Assembly (NCBI GenBank): GCA_002842495.1
Contig: PHDB01000018.1
Location: 1-58,488 of the forward strand
From: Bacteroidetes bacterium HGW-Bacteroidetes-6
GTDB lineage: Bacteria; Bacteroidota; Bacteroidia; Bacteroidales; DTU049
DNA: 58,488 nucleotides
Reading direction: 5' to 3'
A program made the position numbers and the translations under genes. Positions 26,480 through 35,654 of the stretch are shown here, piece by piece; position 1 is the stretch's first letter; each line of letters starts with the position of its first letter. The notes under the pieces were generated by a model. It worked only from the letters and a program-made list of their open reading frames with translations, was not told the origin of the DNA and made no database searches.

Positions 26480-27010
26480 TTACTTTTCATCCGCTTCAAC
26501 AAGCTGATATTTTGTGTCTTCACTGGAGTAATGAGTCGTAATTTCTTCAGGAATTTTGTCATCGAAGAAATAGTCGATTATTCCTCTATTCAGAAAACAC
26601 TTTTCGAATGAAAAAGCGCTAATGGGTACTGACTCAAAATGGCTTTTTGTATAATAACTGCTCGATGAGTACTGAATTTCTTTTACAACTAAATTCGATT
26701 CACTTAAATTCAAAATGCCAACTTTATTGCGAGGAACATTAACTCTTATTTTTTTGTTGTTTACTTCGAAATTCTTCGATCCGATAATATTGTAAAAAGC
26801 AACACTTTTATCGTTGTCTACAATATATAGATTTCCGGCACTGGCTTTTATTAATGTGAATACTATAATCGGGAAAAGTATGAACAATATTTGCTTGATT
26901 TTTTTTGAGTAGTTTGATATAAAGTTTCTGAAGGCAAAATATGCCAGAGCCGATATTGCTATTGTGACTGCAATGGTTGCTATGAGAAAATAATGGTGCA
27001 AAATTATCAT
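26480..27010 (-). CDS. hypothetical protein with two N-terminal membrane segments
   Basis: A 176-residue protein of unknown family. Two hydrophobic segments (about 5-28, LIATIAVTIAISALAYFAF, and 40-57, ILFILFPIIVFTLIKAS) are separated by a basic turn. A mostly polar C-terminal domain of about 115 residues follows, with Ser/Tyr-rich strands (IQYSSSSYYTK). The domain is probably exposed to the periplasm or cytoplasm and anchored in the inner membrane. It is monocistronic, with a TATATTTG box at 27051-27044. Confidence 0.65.
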   Translation of the reverse strand: MIILHHYFLIATIAVTIAISALAYFAFRNFISNYSKKIKQILFILFPIIVFTLIKASAGNLYIVDNDKSVAFYNIIGSKNFEVNNKKIRVNVPRNKVGILNLSESNLVVKEIQYSSSSYYTKSHFESVPISAFSFEKCFLNRGIIDYFFDDKIPEEITTHYSSEDTKYQLVEADEK

Positions 27011-27043
27011 GTCGCTGGTTTAATAGTTCAAATTGAAGCAACA

Positions 27044-27051
27044 CAAATATA
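27044..27051 (-). promoter_or_regulatory. -7 box of membrane hypothetical gene
   Basis: TATATTTG on the minus strand, 33 nt before the ATG at 27010. No clear -33 TTG at the usual spacing. Confidence 0.35.
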
Positions 27052-27187
27052 TAATTTGTTTTTTGAAATGGAATAACGAGCTGTTATCTTTTCGCTGGTA
27101 ATAGCAAATATATACTGCTGCAGTTTGCAGAGCCAATGAATAATTGTCAAAGAAAAGAGGTTTCCCCCCTAATGGTAAAAAAATAAT

Positions 27188-27195
27188 TAAATTTG
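27188..27195 (+). promoter_or_regulatory. -7 box of SBBP-repeat gene
   Basis: TAAATTTG 17 nt before the ATG at 27212; matches TAnnTTTG. No convincing -33 element. Confidence 0.4.
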
Positions 27196-27211
27196 TGAAA
27201 AATTAATCATT

Positions 27212-28894
27212 ATGAAAAAGATTCTCAAGACTTTTTCTGTTTTAATTTGTGTTTGCAATGCTTCATTTGCTCAGAATCTGCTCTGGACGCGATATGTGGC
27301 AAGCGAAAACACTGAGTTTGTGTATTCTTTGGAGAAAGATACCTACAACAATCTTTTTCTGGCCGGAAGCTATTACAATTTTATAGATGCTAACCCCGGA
27401 TCAGATACATTTTTGTTGAATACAAATGGATCCTCTGATATGATGATTATTAAAATGAATTCAGAGGGTGAATTTATTTGGGCTTCATCCATGGGAGGAG
27501 TTGGGGACGATGCTGCACTCTCTGCTGTTGCCGATAATTATAACAACGTGTATGCAACCGGAGCCTTTCAATATATCTGCGATTTTAATCCCGACTCAAC
27601 TGAAAATAATATTACAACTCATGGCGGATTGGATGCATTTCTCTTGAAATTGGACAATACAGGCCAATTTAAATGGGTGATACCAATTGGCGGTATTAAC
27701 GATGATTATGGCACTGCTATAGCTGCCGATGAAAATGGAGATGTTGTTCTGGCTGGGCAATTTAGCGATGTGGTTGATTTTGATCCGGGTGTTGGGTCAT
27801 TTGAGCTTGATGCAACTGGTGCATTATCTGGCTTTTTTGCAAAATACGATTCAACGGGACATTTGATTTGGGCGAATATCATAAAATCGTCTAATGCCGG
27901 AATGGTTCAACCCAAATCGCTGACAATCGACAACAATGGCGATATTTATTTATGCGGCAGTTTTACCGAAACAGCCGACTTCGATCCGGGCATAGGGGTT
28001 GTAGAGGTAAACGCATCTTATGGGTTTAAAGGCTTTTTGGCAAAGTACTCATCGGATGGGACACTATTGTGGTTGTATCTCATCGGGAATGAATACTCTT
28101 CGGATATGACTAGCGTAATTCTTGCTCAAAACAATAAACTGTATCTCACAGGTAGTTTTAATGGGACTGGCGATTTTGATATGAGTTCAGGCACTTCCGA
28201 AAGAACAAGCGTTGGAACCGACGATGCATTTTTACTTAAATTAGATACATCAGGTAGTTTCAACTGGGTTGTTGCATGGGGTGGAAGCGATTATGATATT
28301 GCTACCGATGCAATTGAAGAAAACGGATATGTAATGGTAGGTGGAAATTTTATTGGAATGTCCGATTTTGATCCAACTTCAGGAATTTCCAATCTGATTA
28401 GTACAGGATACGGTGGTTTTCTTTCACGTTTCGATACAGCTGGTGTTTGGCTTGGCGTTAAGCAAATTAAAAGTACATCGACCTGTTACCCTCTTTATCT
28501 TGTTGCTGATAATACCGAAAATGCTATTGTTGCCGGAACATTTGCTGGAAATCTTGAATTGGAAAGTGGAAATATTTTTACAGGTCAGGGTTCAACAGAT
28601 GTTTTCATTGTTAAAGTAAAACCTGAAATTGCTACAGTTGAAGATTTTGAAAGCAACAATTCTTTAGCTGTATTTCCAAATCCTTGCAGCAACGAAATCA
28701 ATCTAACTTCAGAAACTGGAAGTGGTTTGTCAGAGTACGTAATTTACAACAACATGGGTCAGGTTGTTCAAAACGGAACATTGCCAGCCGCTCAAGTTCT
28801 TAGTGTAAAGATCAATTTGGTTCCAGGTCTTTACTTGTTCGAATTAAAAAACGAGTTCCGTAGTCTTGGATGTGCCAGAATAATTGTAGAATAA
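27212..28894 (+). CDS. secreted SBBP-type beta-propeller protein with T9SS sorting domain
   Basis: A 560-residue protein with a signal peptide (1-20, ending ASFAQ). Seven or so tandem beta-propeller (SBBP-like) repeats of about 48-60 residues follow. The recurring cores are GSFNGTGDFD, DAFLLKLDTSGSFNWV, FAKYDSTGHLIWAN and AGQFSDVVDFDPG, spanning about 40-470. The C-terminal 75 residues (VFPNPCSNEINL ... GLYLFELKN) form a T9SS type-A sorting domain. Repeats share the phrase DFDPG, which looks like a repeated acidic, calcium-binding-like turn. Extracellular or surface protein of unknown ligand. Confidence 0.85.
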   Translation: MKKILKTFSVLICVCNASFAQNLLWTRYVASENTEFVYSLEKDTYNNLFLAGSYYNFIDANPGSDTFLLNTNGSSDMMIIKMNSEGEFIWASSMGGVGDDAALSAVADNYNNVYATGAFQYICDFNPDSTENNITTHGGLDAFLLKLDNTGQFKWVIPIGGINDDYGTAIAADENGDVVLAGQFSDVVDFDPGVGSFELDATGALSGFFAKYDSTGHLIWANIIKSSNAGMVQPKSLTIDNNGDIYLCGSFTETADFDPGIGVVEVNASYGFKGFLAKYSSDGTLLWLYLIGNEYSSDMTSVILAQNNKLYLTGSFNGTGDFDMSSGTSERTSVGTDDAFLLKLDTSGSFNWVVAWGGSDYDIATDAIEENGYVMVGGNFIGMSDFDPTSGISNLISTGYGGFLSRFDTAGVWLGVKQIKSTSTCYPLYLVADNTENAIVAGTFAGNLELESGNIFTGQGSTDVFIVKVKPEIATVEDFESNNSLAVFPNPCSNEINLTSETGSGLSEYVIYNNMGQVVQNGTLPAAQVLSVKINLVPGLYLFELKNEFRSLGCARIIVE

Positions 28895-28980
28895 ACATAC
28901 CAAGCAACTACCACCTGATTTTACTGTTTTGTTTCAAGTCAAACGAAACATACAATACATGGTGATAAGCAACAAATAAC

Positions 28981-29009
28981 AAAAAAGCCGGAGTTTATCC
29001 GGCTTTTTC
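28981..29009 (-). terminator. terminator of the ten-gene minus-strand operon
   Basis: Stem AAAAAGCCGGA / TCCGGCTTTTT around a short loop (about 28982-29008), flanked by A-runs and T-runs, so it can act on both strands. It lies 19 nt after the ugd stop and about 90 nt after the SBBP-repeat gene. Confidence 0.85.
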
Positions 29010-29027
29010 GAATATTGAATCGTTTAG

Positions 29028-30350
29028 CTATTTTGTACGAATTCCAATGCAGAAATAGCTGAATCCTTCGCTTTTCATTTCTGCGCTATCGTAAATGTTT
29101 CGTCCGTCGAGTACAAGCGGTGTTTTCATTCGTTTTTTCACATCCTTCCAATCGGGATAACGAAATTCGGTCCATTCGGTAACCAGCATCAAAGCATCGG
29201 CTCCATCAAGAGCATCGTACATATTCGAAGTATAATCAACTGTGTTACCAATGCGGCGTTTCGATTCTTCTATCGCTACAGGATCGTATGCTACCACATT
29301 GGCACCAGCCGCTTTTAGCTTTTCTATGATTACCAGAGCCGGAGCTTCGCGCATATCATCAGTATTGGGCTTAAATGAAAGTCCCCACATGGCAATTTTT
29401 TTGCCAGTCAGCTGACCATCGTAGTATTTCATCAGCTTGTTGAAAAGTACCGATTTCTGATCATCGTTTACATCTTCAACCGATTTGAGAACGCGAAGCG
29501 AATAACCATATTCGTCCGAAGTCTTAATGAGAGCTTTCACATCTTTAGGAAAACAGCTTCCGCCATAACCGGTTCCAGGGTAAATAAATTTGCTGCCAAT
29601 ACGAGGATCGGAGCCAATTCCTTTACGAACCATATTGACGTCGGCACCCACAAGTTCGCACAAGTTGGCGATATCGTTCATAAAGCTGATACGTGTTGCC
29701 AACATGGCATTGGCAGTGTATTTTGTCATTTCGGCAGACGGTACATCCATAAAAATGACCGGATGTCCGTTGAGGGTAAATGGTTTATAGAGGCGCGACA
29801 TAATCTCTTCGGCGCGTTTCGATTCAACACCGACAACAATGCGGTCGGGTTTAATAAAATCGTTGATAGCATCACCTTCTTTAAGAAATTCAGGATTAGA
29901 TGCTATGTCGAATTCTATATCGAGGCCACGATTCTGAAGTTCCTCTTGAATGGCAGCGCGCACTTTTACAGCTGTGCCAACAGGTACAGTACTTTTGGTT
30001 ACAACAAGTACGTGCTTGGTCATGTGTTTTCCTATCGTACGTGCTACATCGAGCACATACTGCAGGTCAGCGCTTCCGTCTTCGTCGGGTGGTGTCCCAA
30101 CTGCAGAAAAAATAACATCGGCCTGATTAACAACAGCACCCAAATCGGTCGAAAAAGACAAACGTCCTTTTTCAACATTACGCGCAATCATTTCATCGAG
30201 CCCCGGTTCATAAATAGGGGAGATGCCTTGTTGCAGATTTTCAATTTTTTTACGATCGATATCTACACAAATCGTATCGATTCCTACTTCGGCAAAACAG
30301 GTTCCGGTCACCAGACCAACATAACCCGAGCCAACAATTACTATCTTCAT
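29028..30350 (-). CDS. ugd: UDP-glucose 6-dehydrogenase
   Basis: A 440-residue enzyme that oxidises UDP-glucose twice with NAD+ to UDP-glucuronate. The N-terminal Rossmann motif is GSGYVGLVTGTCFAEVG. The catalytic cysteine is Cys266 in the loop GYGGSCFPKDVKAL, and the C-terminal UDP-binding region is complete (WGLSFKPNTDDMREAPA). Its product is the substrate of the UDP-glucuronate decarboxylase encoded at 24664-25602. Last gene of the 29028-37732 operon. A TAATTTTG box (30375-30368) just before the ATG could give it an additional promoter. Confidence 0.96.
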   Translation of the reverse strand: MKIVIVGSGYVGLVTGTCFAEVGIDTICVDIDRKKIENLQQGISPIYEPGLDEMIARNVEKGRLSFSTDLGAVVNQADVIFSAVGTPPDEDGSADLQYVLDVARTIGKHMTKHVLVVTKSTVPVGTAVKVRAAIQEELQNRGLDIEFDIASNPEFLKEGDAINDFIKPDRIVVGVESKRAEEIMSRLYKPFTLNGHPVIFMDVPSAEMTKYTANAMLATRISFMNDIANLCELVGADVNMVRKGIGSDPRIGSKFIYPGTGYGGSCFPKDVKALIKTSDEYGYSLRVLKSVEDVNDDQKSVLFNKLMKYYDGQLTGKKIAMWGLSFKPNTDDMREAPALVIIEKLKAAGANVVAYDPVAIEESKRRIGNTVDYTSNMYDALDGADALMLVTEWTEFRYPDWKDVKKRMKTPLVLDGRNIYDSAEMKSEGFSYFCIGIRTK

Positions 30351-30383
30351 TTATCAGATTTTGGTTGCAAAATTACATAAAAA

Positions 30384-31253
30384 TTATTCCTGCATCAGGT
30401 CGGGATACAATTCTTTTGTCAGATATTGCTGAATACCATCAAGTGGGTTGTTTACAATATTGACATTGTCGATACCCTTTCCCTTGCAGTAGTTGGTTAT
30501 TGTTGTTTTCATCGAATCGGCCAATCCACCTACAAAACCAAGCGGAATACCGTCGCGTTTGTACATGGCTATGTGATTCTGATAAAAAACTTCGATTGCT
30601 TCGTATTGCAAAGCCAGTACATAAGGATGATTGGTTAGATTATTAATCTTGCCGGTTAGAGATGCCAAAAAACGGCTTGCATATTCGCTTTGGTAGATCT
30701 TTTTTAAAAAGAATCCCAAATCGTTGGTAAAATCATTTTCTAAAATTCCCGATATTTCTTCGGGCAAGCGCTTGCGAAGATAATCGGCTGCAATTTTTTT
30801 CCCCATCCATGCACCACTTCCTTCATCGCCAAGAATATATCCAAGGGCAGGAATGCTTTGCTCAATGTCTTTTCCGTTCCACAAGCACGAATTGCTACCT
30901 GTTCCCAGAATACAGGCAATTCCGCTTTTAGAACCAAATAAACCTATAGCAGCACCTTCCATATCGCTGTAAATATGCATCAGGCTATTTGAAAAGAAAA
31001 GACTCAGTGCATTTTGTGTATGCATTTGCATTTCAGCCGAATGGCAACCAGCACCGAAAAAATAGAGGCGATCCACTTTTGTCGGATCGATAAATGGAGC
31101 CAAATTTTTATCGATTTCGTCCCTGATAGCATCTTCGCTAAGGTAAACCGGATTTAATCCGCCCGTTTCAGTTTCAAGAAAAATTTCGTTTCCGGCAAAA
31201 CCGCGCCATGCCGTTTTGGTTGATCCGCTATCGGCAATTAGTGTAAGTCCCAT
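30384..31253 (-). CDS. BadF/BadG-type N-acetylglucosamine kinase-like protein
   Basis: An ASKHA-fold sugar kinase of 289 residues, counted from the ATG at 31253 (MGLTLIADSGSTKTAWRGF). An upstream in-frame start would overlap the preceding gene. The phosphate-1 motif is DSGSTKT and the phosphate-2 motif is ACILGTGSNSCLWNG. LGYILGDEGSGAWMGKK and the adenosine motif GFVGGLADS complete the BadF/NAGK pattern. Probable reaction: ATP-dependent phosphorylation of N-acetylglucosamine or a related amino sugar, as in cell-wall sugar salvage. It lies 16 nt after the 31270 gene and 33 nt before ugd. Confidence 0.88.
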   Translation of the reverse strand: MGLTLIADSGSTKTAWRGFAGNEIFLETETGGLNPVYLSEDAIRDEIDKNLAPFIDPTKVDRLYFFGAGCHSAEMQMHTQNALSLFFSNSLMHIYSDMEGAAIGLFGSKSGIACILGTGSNSCLWNGKDIEQSIPALGYILGDEGSGAWMGKKIAADYLRKRLPEEISGILENDFTNDLGFFLKKIYQSEYASRFLASLTGKINNLTNHPYVLALQYEAIEVFYQNHIAMYKRDGIPLGFVGGLADSMKTTITNYCKGKGIDNVNIVNNPLDGIQQYLTKELYPDLMQE

Positions 31254-31269
31254 TAATTTGTTATATTTC

Positions 31270-31776
31270 CTAGATAGTGATTTTAAACGATTTGAAGAAG
31301 GCTTTTGCACTCTTTGCATCTATATAGCCGCCATTCGATAAGATCCCAATTTGAAAAACTGTGTTTTTGGCAATATAAACGCGGTAAATAACACTATAGG
31401 TCTCGTTTTGTCCACGGTATTCCAATCCTTTGTATTTTCCAGACTTAACGTTGACCCGATTGCCCGGGGCAATAGCCAGTTCTCCAAAAAAGCCTTCAAC
31501 AGCGTTCTCCAGAAAAGTATTCCGATCGGATTCGCTGCTCAGATATGAATCGGGGTAGTTTGCACATGCCGACAAATAGACGTGTCCGGCATCGCTGGTA
31601 AAAAGAAACATGTGAAGTTTGGTGGTCCCATCCGAAATATCAACATCCGAATTGGAATACTCAGGTGTTCCCGGAAAAGTTGCTTTAAAGTTTCCAAGTG
31701 GGGACGTAAATTTTACTTGTGCCATCATGAGCAACGAAGCAAAGATAAAAATAAAGGCAAAAAAAGTTCTCTTCAT
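31270..31776 (-). CDS. secreted hypothetical protein
   Basis: A 168-residue protein with a signal peptide (1-19, ending MMAQ). The mature part begins FTSPLGNFKATFPGTPEYS and ends with a Lys/Phe-rich helix (DAKSAKAFFKSFKIT). This is the layout of small periplasmic proteins found widely in Bacteroidota and in DUF1795-like folds. Function unknown. It lies 4 nt after the subtilase stop. Confidence 0.7.
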   Translation of the reverse strand: MKRTFFAFIFIFASLLMMAQVKFTSPLGNFKATFPGTPEYSNSDVDISDGTTKLHMFLFTSDAGHVYLSACANYPDSYLSSESDRNTFLENAVEGFFGELAIAPGNRVNVKSGKYKGLEYRGQNETYSVIYRVYIAKNTVFQIGILSNGGYIDAKSAKAFFKSFKITI

Positions 31777-31780
31777 GGTT

Positions 31781-33487
31781 TTAGTTTTTTATAAGTTTGG
31801 TTGATGCAGCCCATGTGTCGGTGTTTACCCTTAGAATATAAACACCCGATGCCAGTTTGCTCAGGTCGGTTACAAGCAGGTAGTTGTAGCCTGGTTTTAG
31901 ATTGTAACTATCGTTCGACCAAACAACTTTTCCATTATTATCTGTAAGTTGAATTTTAGCTGTCACGCTTTGAACGGCATATATAACAAGATCGATTTCC
32001 TCGCTGAAAGGATTGGGGTTGGCCATAAGGCTGTTTTGCTCGCTGGGTTGAGTAAATTCCCCGCCACTCAGAATCATATGAGCAATAACAAGGCTTGGAA
32101 TACCATAGCCATACATGCTGTCGGGCATGGAATAGCGACTCGAACTTTGTTTTACCGATTCGATAATTTGCATGTTTGTGAACGATGGATTGGCTTGCCA
32201 AAGACATGTGACAGCACCGGCCATTACAGGCGAACTGAACGATGTTCCATTACCGGGATAAACTCCATCAGAGCTCGATACAACAAATGTTCCCAAACCT
32301 TGTGCGCAAACAGTCGGTTTAATCTCTCCGTCGTAGCTGGGGCCATACGATGAAAATGATGCTATATTACCATAGGCATCAACAGCTCCAATGGTTAGAA
32401 TGCTATCGGCATCGGCAGGCGAACCAATGTAGTGCCAGCTATCGTTGCCACTGTTTCCGGCACTGTTTACCACCAGAATCCCTTTCGAAGCAGCTAAGTC
32501 GGCTCCGCGTGATGCAATGCAGGTATTTCCGTCCATTTGTGAATAAGTGTGGCTTGTTGCAGGATCATCAAAATGAGTGTAGCCCAGCGATGAATTGATC
32601 ACATCAGCACCAACGCTATCGGCATATTCGGCAGCTGCAACCCAGTTGTATTCTTCAACTTCATATTCCGAACCGGCATCTTCCGAACGAAGCAGCCAGT
32701 ACGATGCATGAGGTGCTGTTCCAACCAACGCTCCCGGAACATTTCCGGCCATGGTTGAAAGAACCGACATTCCGTGAGTTGATTCTTCGAATAAATTGTT
32801 TCCAGGAAATACAAAGTCTTTATATCCAAGCAAGTGGCCCGAGTCGCGAAGACTATCAAACATGTGAAGCTGATCGGCATGATAGAAACCTGCATCGAGA
32901 ACAGCTATAACCATTCCGTCTCCCATAAAGCCAAGACCGTGTAAATAATCGACACCAAGCATATTCGCCTGATTAAAACCATTGCCGTAGTCGAGTAAAA
33001 TTCGTTGTGCAACTTCCGATCTTTGTTCCGTTGTCTCAATCGAAATATTCATTTTTGAATCAACCTGGCCTTCAAACGAATTACCACCACCTTTTTTAAC
33101 CTTTTTTTTCTTCTGTTGAAGGAATGGTTTCACTTTAATCACCCCTGAAACATAACTCAACGCTTCGATACTAGGAATAATAGTTGTATCGGTAACAAAT
33201 ATGGTCGCAGTGTTGAGCCATTTCGATTTATTGTAAACAACAGCTCCTGTTGCAGTTACACCATCGAGGTAGGTCTGGTTGACAGGAATGTCATTTTCGC
33301 TAATAGCAATTCCCTGATGCGTGCGACGGTCGAGTGCACGTTGCGACAAAAAAGCCTGTGGATTACTGATACTGTAAGGCGAACCGTTTTTATCGGAAAA
33401 CTGAACCACATACATGGCTCCGTAAGTTTGTGCTCCTGCAGTCAATACACAGGAAATGATTAATATAATCGTGACTAGTAGCTTCAT
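31781..33487 (-). CDS. subtilisin-like (S8) serine protease with T9SS sorting domain
   Basis: A 568-residue secreted protease. The signal peptide is 1-19 (ending TAGAQ) and a propeptide-like region spans about 20-150. The catalytic triad is Asp198 (AVLDAGFYH), His238 (STHGMSVLS) and Ser416 (GTSFSSPVMAG), and the oxyanion Asn lies in NSAGNSGNDSW. The C-terminal 85 residues are a T9SS type-A domain (LMANPNPFSEEIDL ... SGVYILRVN). A Lys-rich segment KKKKVKKGGGN (about 126-137) marks a likely propeptide cleavage or linker. Placed in a sugar operon, 7 nt after the lipoprotein gene, so it is probably co-expressed with it. Confidence 0.92.
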   Translation of the reverse strand: MKLLVTIILIISCVLTAGAQTYGAMYVVQFSDKNGSPYSISNPQAFLSQRALDRRTHQGIAISENDIPVNQTYLDGVTATGAVVYNKSKWLNTATIFVTDTTIIPSIEALSYVSGVIKVKPFLQQKKKKVKKGGGNSFEGQVDSKMNISIETTEQRSEVAQRILLDYGNGFNQANMLGVDYLHGLGFMGDGMVIAVLDAGFYHADQLHMFDSLRDSGHLLGYKDFVFPGNNLFEESTHGMSVLSTMAGNVPGALVGTAPHASYWLLRSEDAGSEYEVEEYNWVAAAEYADSVGADVINSSLGYTHFDDPATSHTYSQMDGNTCIASRGADLAASKGILVVNSAGNSGNDSWHYIGSPADADSILTIGAVDAYGNIASFSSYGPSYDGEIKPTVCAQGLGTFVVSSSDGVYPGNGTSFSSPVMAGAVTCLWQANPSFTNMQIIESVKQSSSRYSMPDSMYGYGIPSLVIAHMILSGGEFTQPSEQNSLMANPNPFSEEIDLVIYAVQSVTAKIQLTDNNGKVVWSNDSYNLKPGYNYLLVTDLSKLASGVYILRVNTDTWAASTKLIKN

Positions 33488-33494
33488 ATGCTTG

Positions 33495-34208
33495 TTAATT
33501 GTGTCCGTACTCTGTTAATTCGTAAGAATAATCGATTCCCGAAACTATAGTTCCCGTTACGAAGTCTTTTTCTACATCTTTATACTTTTTATAAATCAAT
33601 CCTATATTTCTGGCATATACTTCGAATTGATTTTTTTCTTCAATCAGATTGATAGCAAAATCCTGAATTACTGTGACTGTGGAGTCGTACATCTGACCAC
33701 CGGCAAAATACGTATCGTCAATGTTGTCGTATTCGTAAATTTGAGCATCAAGGTCGTTGAAACCATTGCCATCCCATTGGGTACCGTTACGAACAGGGAA
33801 AGCCAGACGTGTATATCGAACATTCTCTTCAAATTTTTCAGCTCTGAAATTGTCGAGACACGAATACCAGACATCGCGCAAATACCAGTCGGTAGTGTCA
33901 CTCATTTTTACCCAGCGTTCAATACGAATACATTTACGACCTTGTGCATCGATAAAGTACGATTCATACAGCTCCTTGAGTTGAAAGGTTGAGTTGAAAG
34001 TTGAATCTAGAAAATCGTCGTGAAATGTTGAATCGACATCAAAAATACGATAATCTCCAGGGATATACGGAAAGTAACTGTATCCGACATCCTCTGGAGG
34101 TAAATCACTGTCTTTCCTGCAACTTGTCGCAAAAACAGTTGTAAGAATGAGCAGAATATATATTAAGTTATTGATTCTCACTATGGCCAAAAATAATATT
34201 TTTTTCAA
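33495..34208 (-). CDS. hypothetical lipoprotein
   Basis: A 237-residue protein that begins at a TTG (34208) overlapping the MORN gene stop by 4 nt (TTGA), consistent with coupled translation; no ATG fits a signal peptide. The lipobox is VFATSC with Cys30, followed by RKDSDLPPED. The mature domain has many aromatic strands (DWYLRDVWYSCLDNF, IGLIYKKYKDVEKD). I do not recognise the family. It is probably a surface or periplasmic lipoprotein. The acidic run after Cys30 (DSDLPPED) may be a Bacteroidota-like lipoprotein export signal. Confidence 0.7.
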   Translation of the reverse strand: MKKILFLAIVRINNLIYILLILTTVFATSCRKDSDLPPEDVGYSYFPYIPGDYRIFDVDSTFHDDFLDSTFNSTFQLKELYESYFIDAQGRKCIRIERWVKMSDTTDWYLRDVWYSCLDNFRAEKFEENVRYTRLAFPVRNGTQWDGNGFNDLDAQIYEYDNIDDTYFAGGQMYDSTVTVIQDFAINLIEEKNQFEVYARNIGLIYKKYKDVEKDFVTGTIVSGIDYSYELTEYGHN

Positions 34209-35020
34209 TACCCATCAAATCTTTCATCCTTAATACCATTGTCTGGTGAAGTATTGCCTTTGTTTTTGTTTTCAATTTCAGCATCTTTTTTTCTGATCTC
34301 TTCAGGATCTTTATCCTTTTGATACACTTCGCGGGCAATAACGTCTCCGTCTTTGATGGTTTCTTTTACAATAGGTTTATTTTCTTCATCATATATTGTC
34401 CAGTCGCCCTGACGAATATTGTTGACATACTTACCAGAAGTATATACAATTCCATTGGGATAGTAGAATGCAAAAGGGCCGTTACGTTTACCTTTGGAGT
34501 ACATTCCTTTAATCTTTACTATATTTCCGGGATAGTATTGAATATACAATCCATCTCGTTCACCATCCATAAAAGTGCCCTCTTCCAATTTTCCTCCATC
34601 CGGATAGAATGTTTTACTACTACCGTTTTTGAGGCCATTTTTATATTCAACTTCGGCTATAACATGGTCGTATCCATCATAGTTGAGCCAAACACCTTCG
34701 CGTTTTTGATTCACGTATTTGCCTTCGGCCATTTTGGCTCCAGTGGGAAAATACATAATGTTTTGAGCAACAGTTCCATTTTCAGAATAGGTAACGCGAG
34801 CTTTGATATTCTTTGACACATAGTAGTAAATAAACTCGCCTACCGGAACACCATGGTCGAACCGACCTTCGTATTTGAGGGTGTCGACATCGTATTTTTT
34901 CCAATAGCCGTGCTTTTTGCCACTCTTGTCAACCTGATTAAGCGTGTCGCTTGGGTTTTGAGCTGCAATACCACTTGTGATAAACGCAACAATCAAAAAT
35001 AAAGCAAAAATCGTTTTCAT
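34205..35020 (-). CDS. secreted MORN/YwqK-type repeat protein
   Basis: A 271-residue protein with a signal peptide (1-20, ending IAAQ). Seven to nine MORN-like repeats of about 23 residues follow: LKYEGRFDHGVPVGEFIYYY, KMAEGKYVNQKREGVWLNY, KLEEGTFMDGERDGLYIQYY and YTSGKYVNNIRQGDWTIYD. The family is often labelled YwqK-type antitoxin, but there is no toxin beside it. The C-terminal 50 residues are charged. Role unknown; MORN repeats in secreted Bacteroidota proteins are probably structural or ligand binding. Next gene starts within its stop codon. Confidence 0.82.
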   Translation of the reverse strand: MKTIFALFLIVAFITSGIAAQNPSDTLNQVDKSGKKHGYWKKYDVDTLKYEGRFDHGVPVGEFIYYYVSKNIKARVTYSENGTVAQNIMYFPTGAKMAEGKYVNQKREGVWLNYDGYDHVIAEVEYKNGLKNGSSKTFYPDGGKLEEGTFMDGERDGLYIQYYPGNIVKIKGMYSKGKRNGPFAFYYPNGIVYTSGKYVNNIRQGDWTIYDEENKPIVKETIKDGDVIAREVYQKDKDPEEIRKKDAEIENKNKGNTSPDNGIKDERFDGY

Positions 35021-35034
35021 ATCCTTTCTGATTA

Positions 35035-35634
35035 TTATTGATTAACGACAATCGTGTTCAAATCTTTTATGAAATCAGAAAAAGATGGATAAGCAACATC
35101 GAAAAGATCCTTATTCACATCCATTTCTTCAGGTATCCCGACAAAAACAGCTTTCATACCCAAAGCTCGGGCAAATTCCATGTCGGTAACAGAATCGCCA
35201 ATCATAACTGAACGCTTAAAACTGATGTCGGGAAAATCTTTGGCTGCCGCCATGGCCATTCCTGTATTGGGTTTGCGCATTATATGATTGCTGTCAGCCA
35301 AATGAGGACTGTAGTAAACTTTATCAATTCGTCCATTATTATCTTTTACTTCCGAAATCATGAACTCATGAATTTGATCGAGCGTTTGGGTTGTCATCAA
35401 TCCTTTGCCGATTCCTTGCTGATTGGAGACAATGACTATTTTGGTAAAATGTTTATTGGCCGAAGCAAATGCCTGCAATACACCAGGCAAAAACTCAAAT
35501 TCGTCAACCATCATAATATAACTGCCAATCCGACGACGATTAACTACGCCATCCCGATCGAGAAACAAAGTCCAGGTGTTGTTGATATTCCACTGCTGAA
35601 TGATGTCCTTATTATTGCTTGCACTTTGTTCCAT
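35035..35634 (-). CDS. HAD-IIIA phosphatase, GmhB-like (zinc site degenerate)
   Basis: A 199-residue HAD-IIIA hydrolase. FLDRDGVVN (nucleophile Asp and acid Asp), VSNQQGIGKG, the motif III Lys in RKPNTGM and GDSVTDMEFA complete the four HAD motifs. It resembles D-glycero-D-manno-heptose-1,7-bisphosphate phosphatase, and GmhA is encoded immediately upstream (20-nt gap). The four zinc ligands of GmhB (CxH...CxC) are not conserved: the loop reads YYSPHLADSNHIMRKP, keeping only the His of the first pair. It should still be a phosphatase, but a metal-free one. Substrate inferred from context: a heptose bisphosphate or related sugar phosphate. Confidence 0.85.
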   Translation of the reverse strand: MEQSASNNKDIIQQWNINNTWTLFLDRDGVVNRRRIGSYIMMVDEFEFLPGVLQAFASANKHFTKIVIVSNQQGIGKGLMTTQTLDQIHEFMISEVKDNNGRIDKVYYSPHLADSNHIMRKPNTGMAMAAAKDFPDISFKRSVMIGDSVTDMEFARALGMKAVFVGIPEEMDVNKDLFDVAYPSFSDFIKDLNTIVVNQ

Positions 35635-35654
35635 AGTATTTTTGCCGCCTTTAA

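Noticed and set aside
26341..26562. 73-codon minus-strand frame ending in a hydrophobic strand
   Set aside because: Overlaps the 26480-27010 gene by 83 nt, no start signal and only a faint similarity of its last residues to a T9SS end.
34205..35020. Antitoxin annotation for the YwqK/MORN protein
   Set aside because: It has a signal peptide and no toxin gene beside it; the MORN repeats alone do not indicate a toxin-antitoxin pair.
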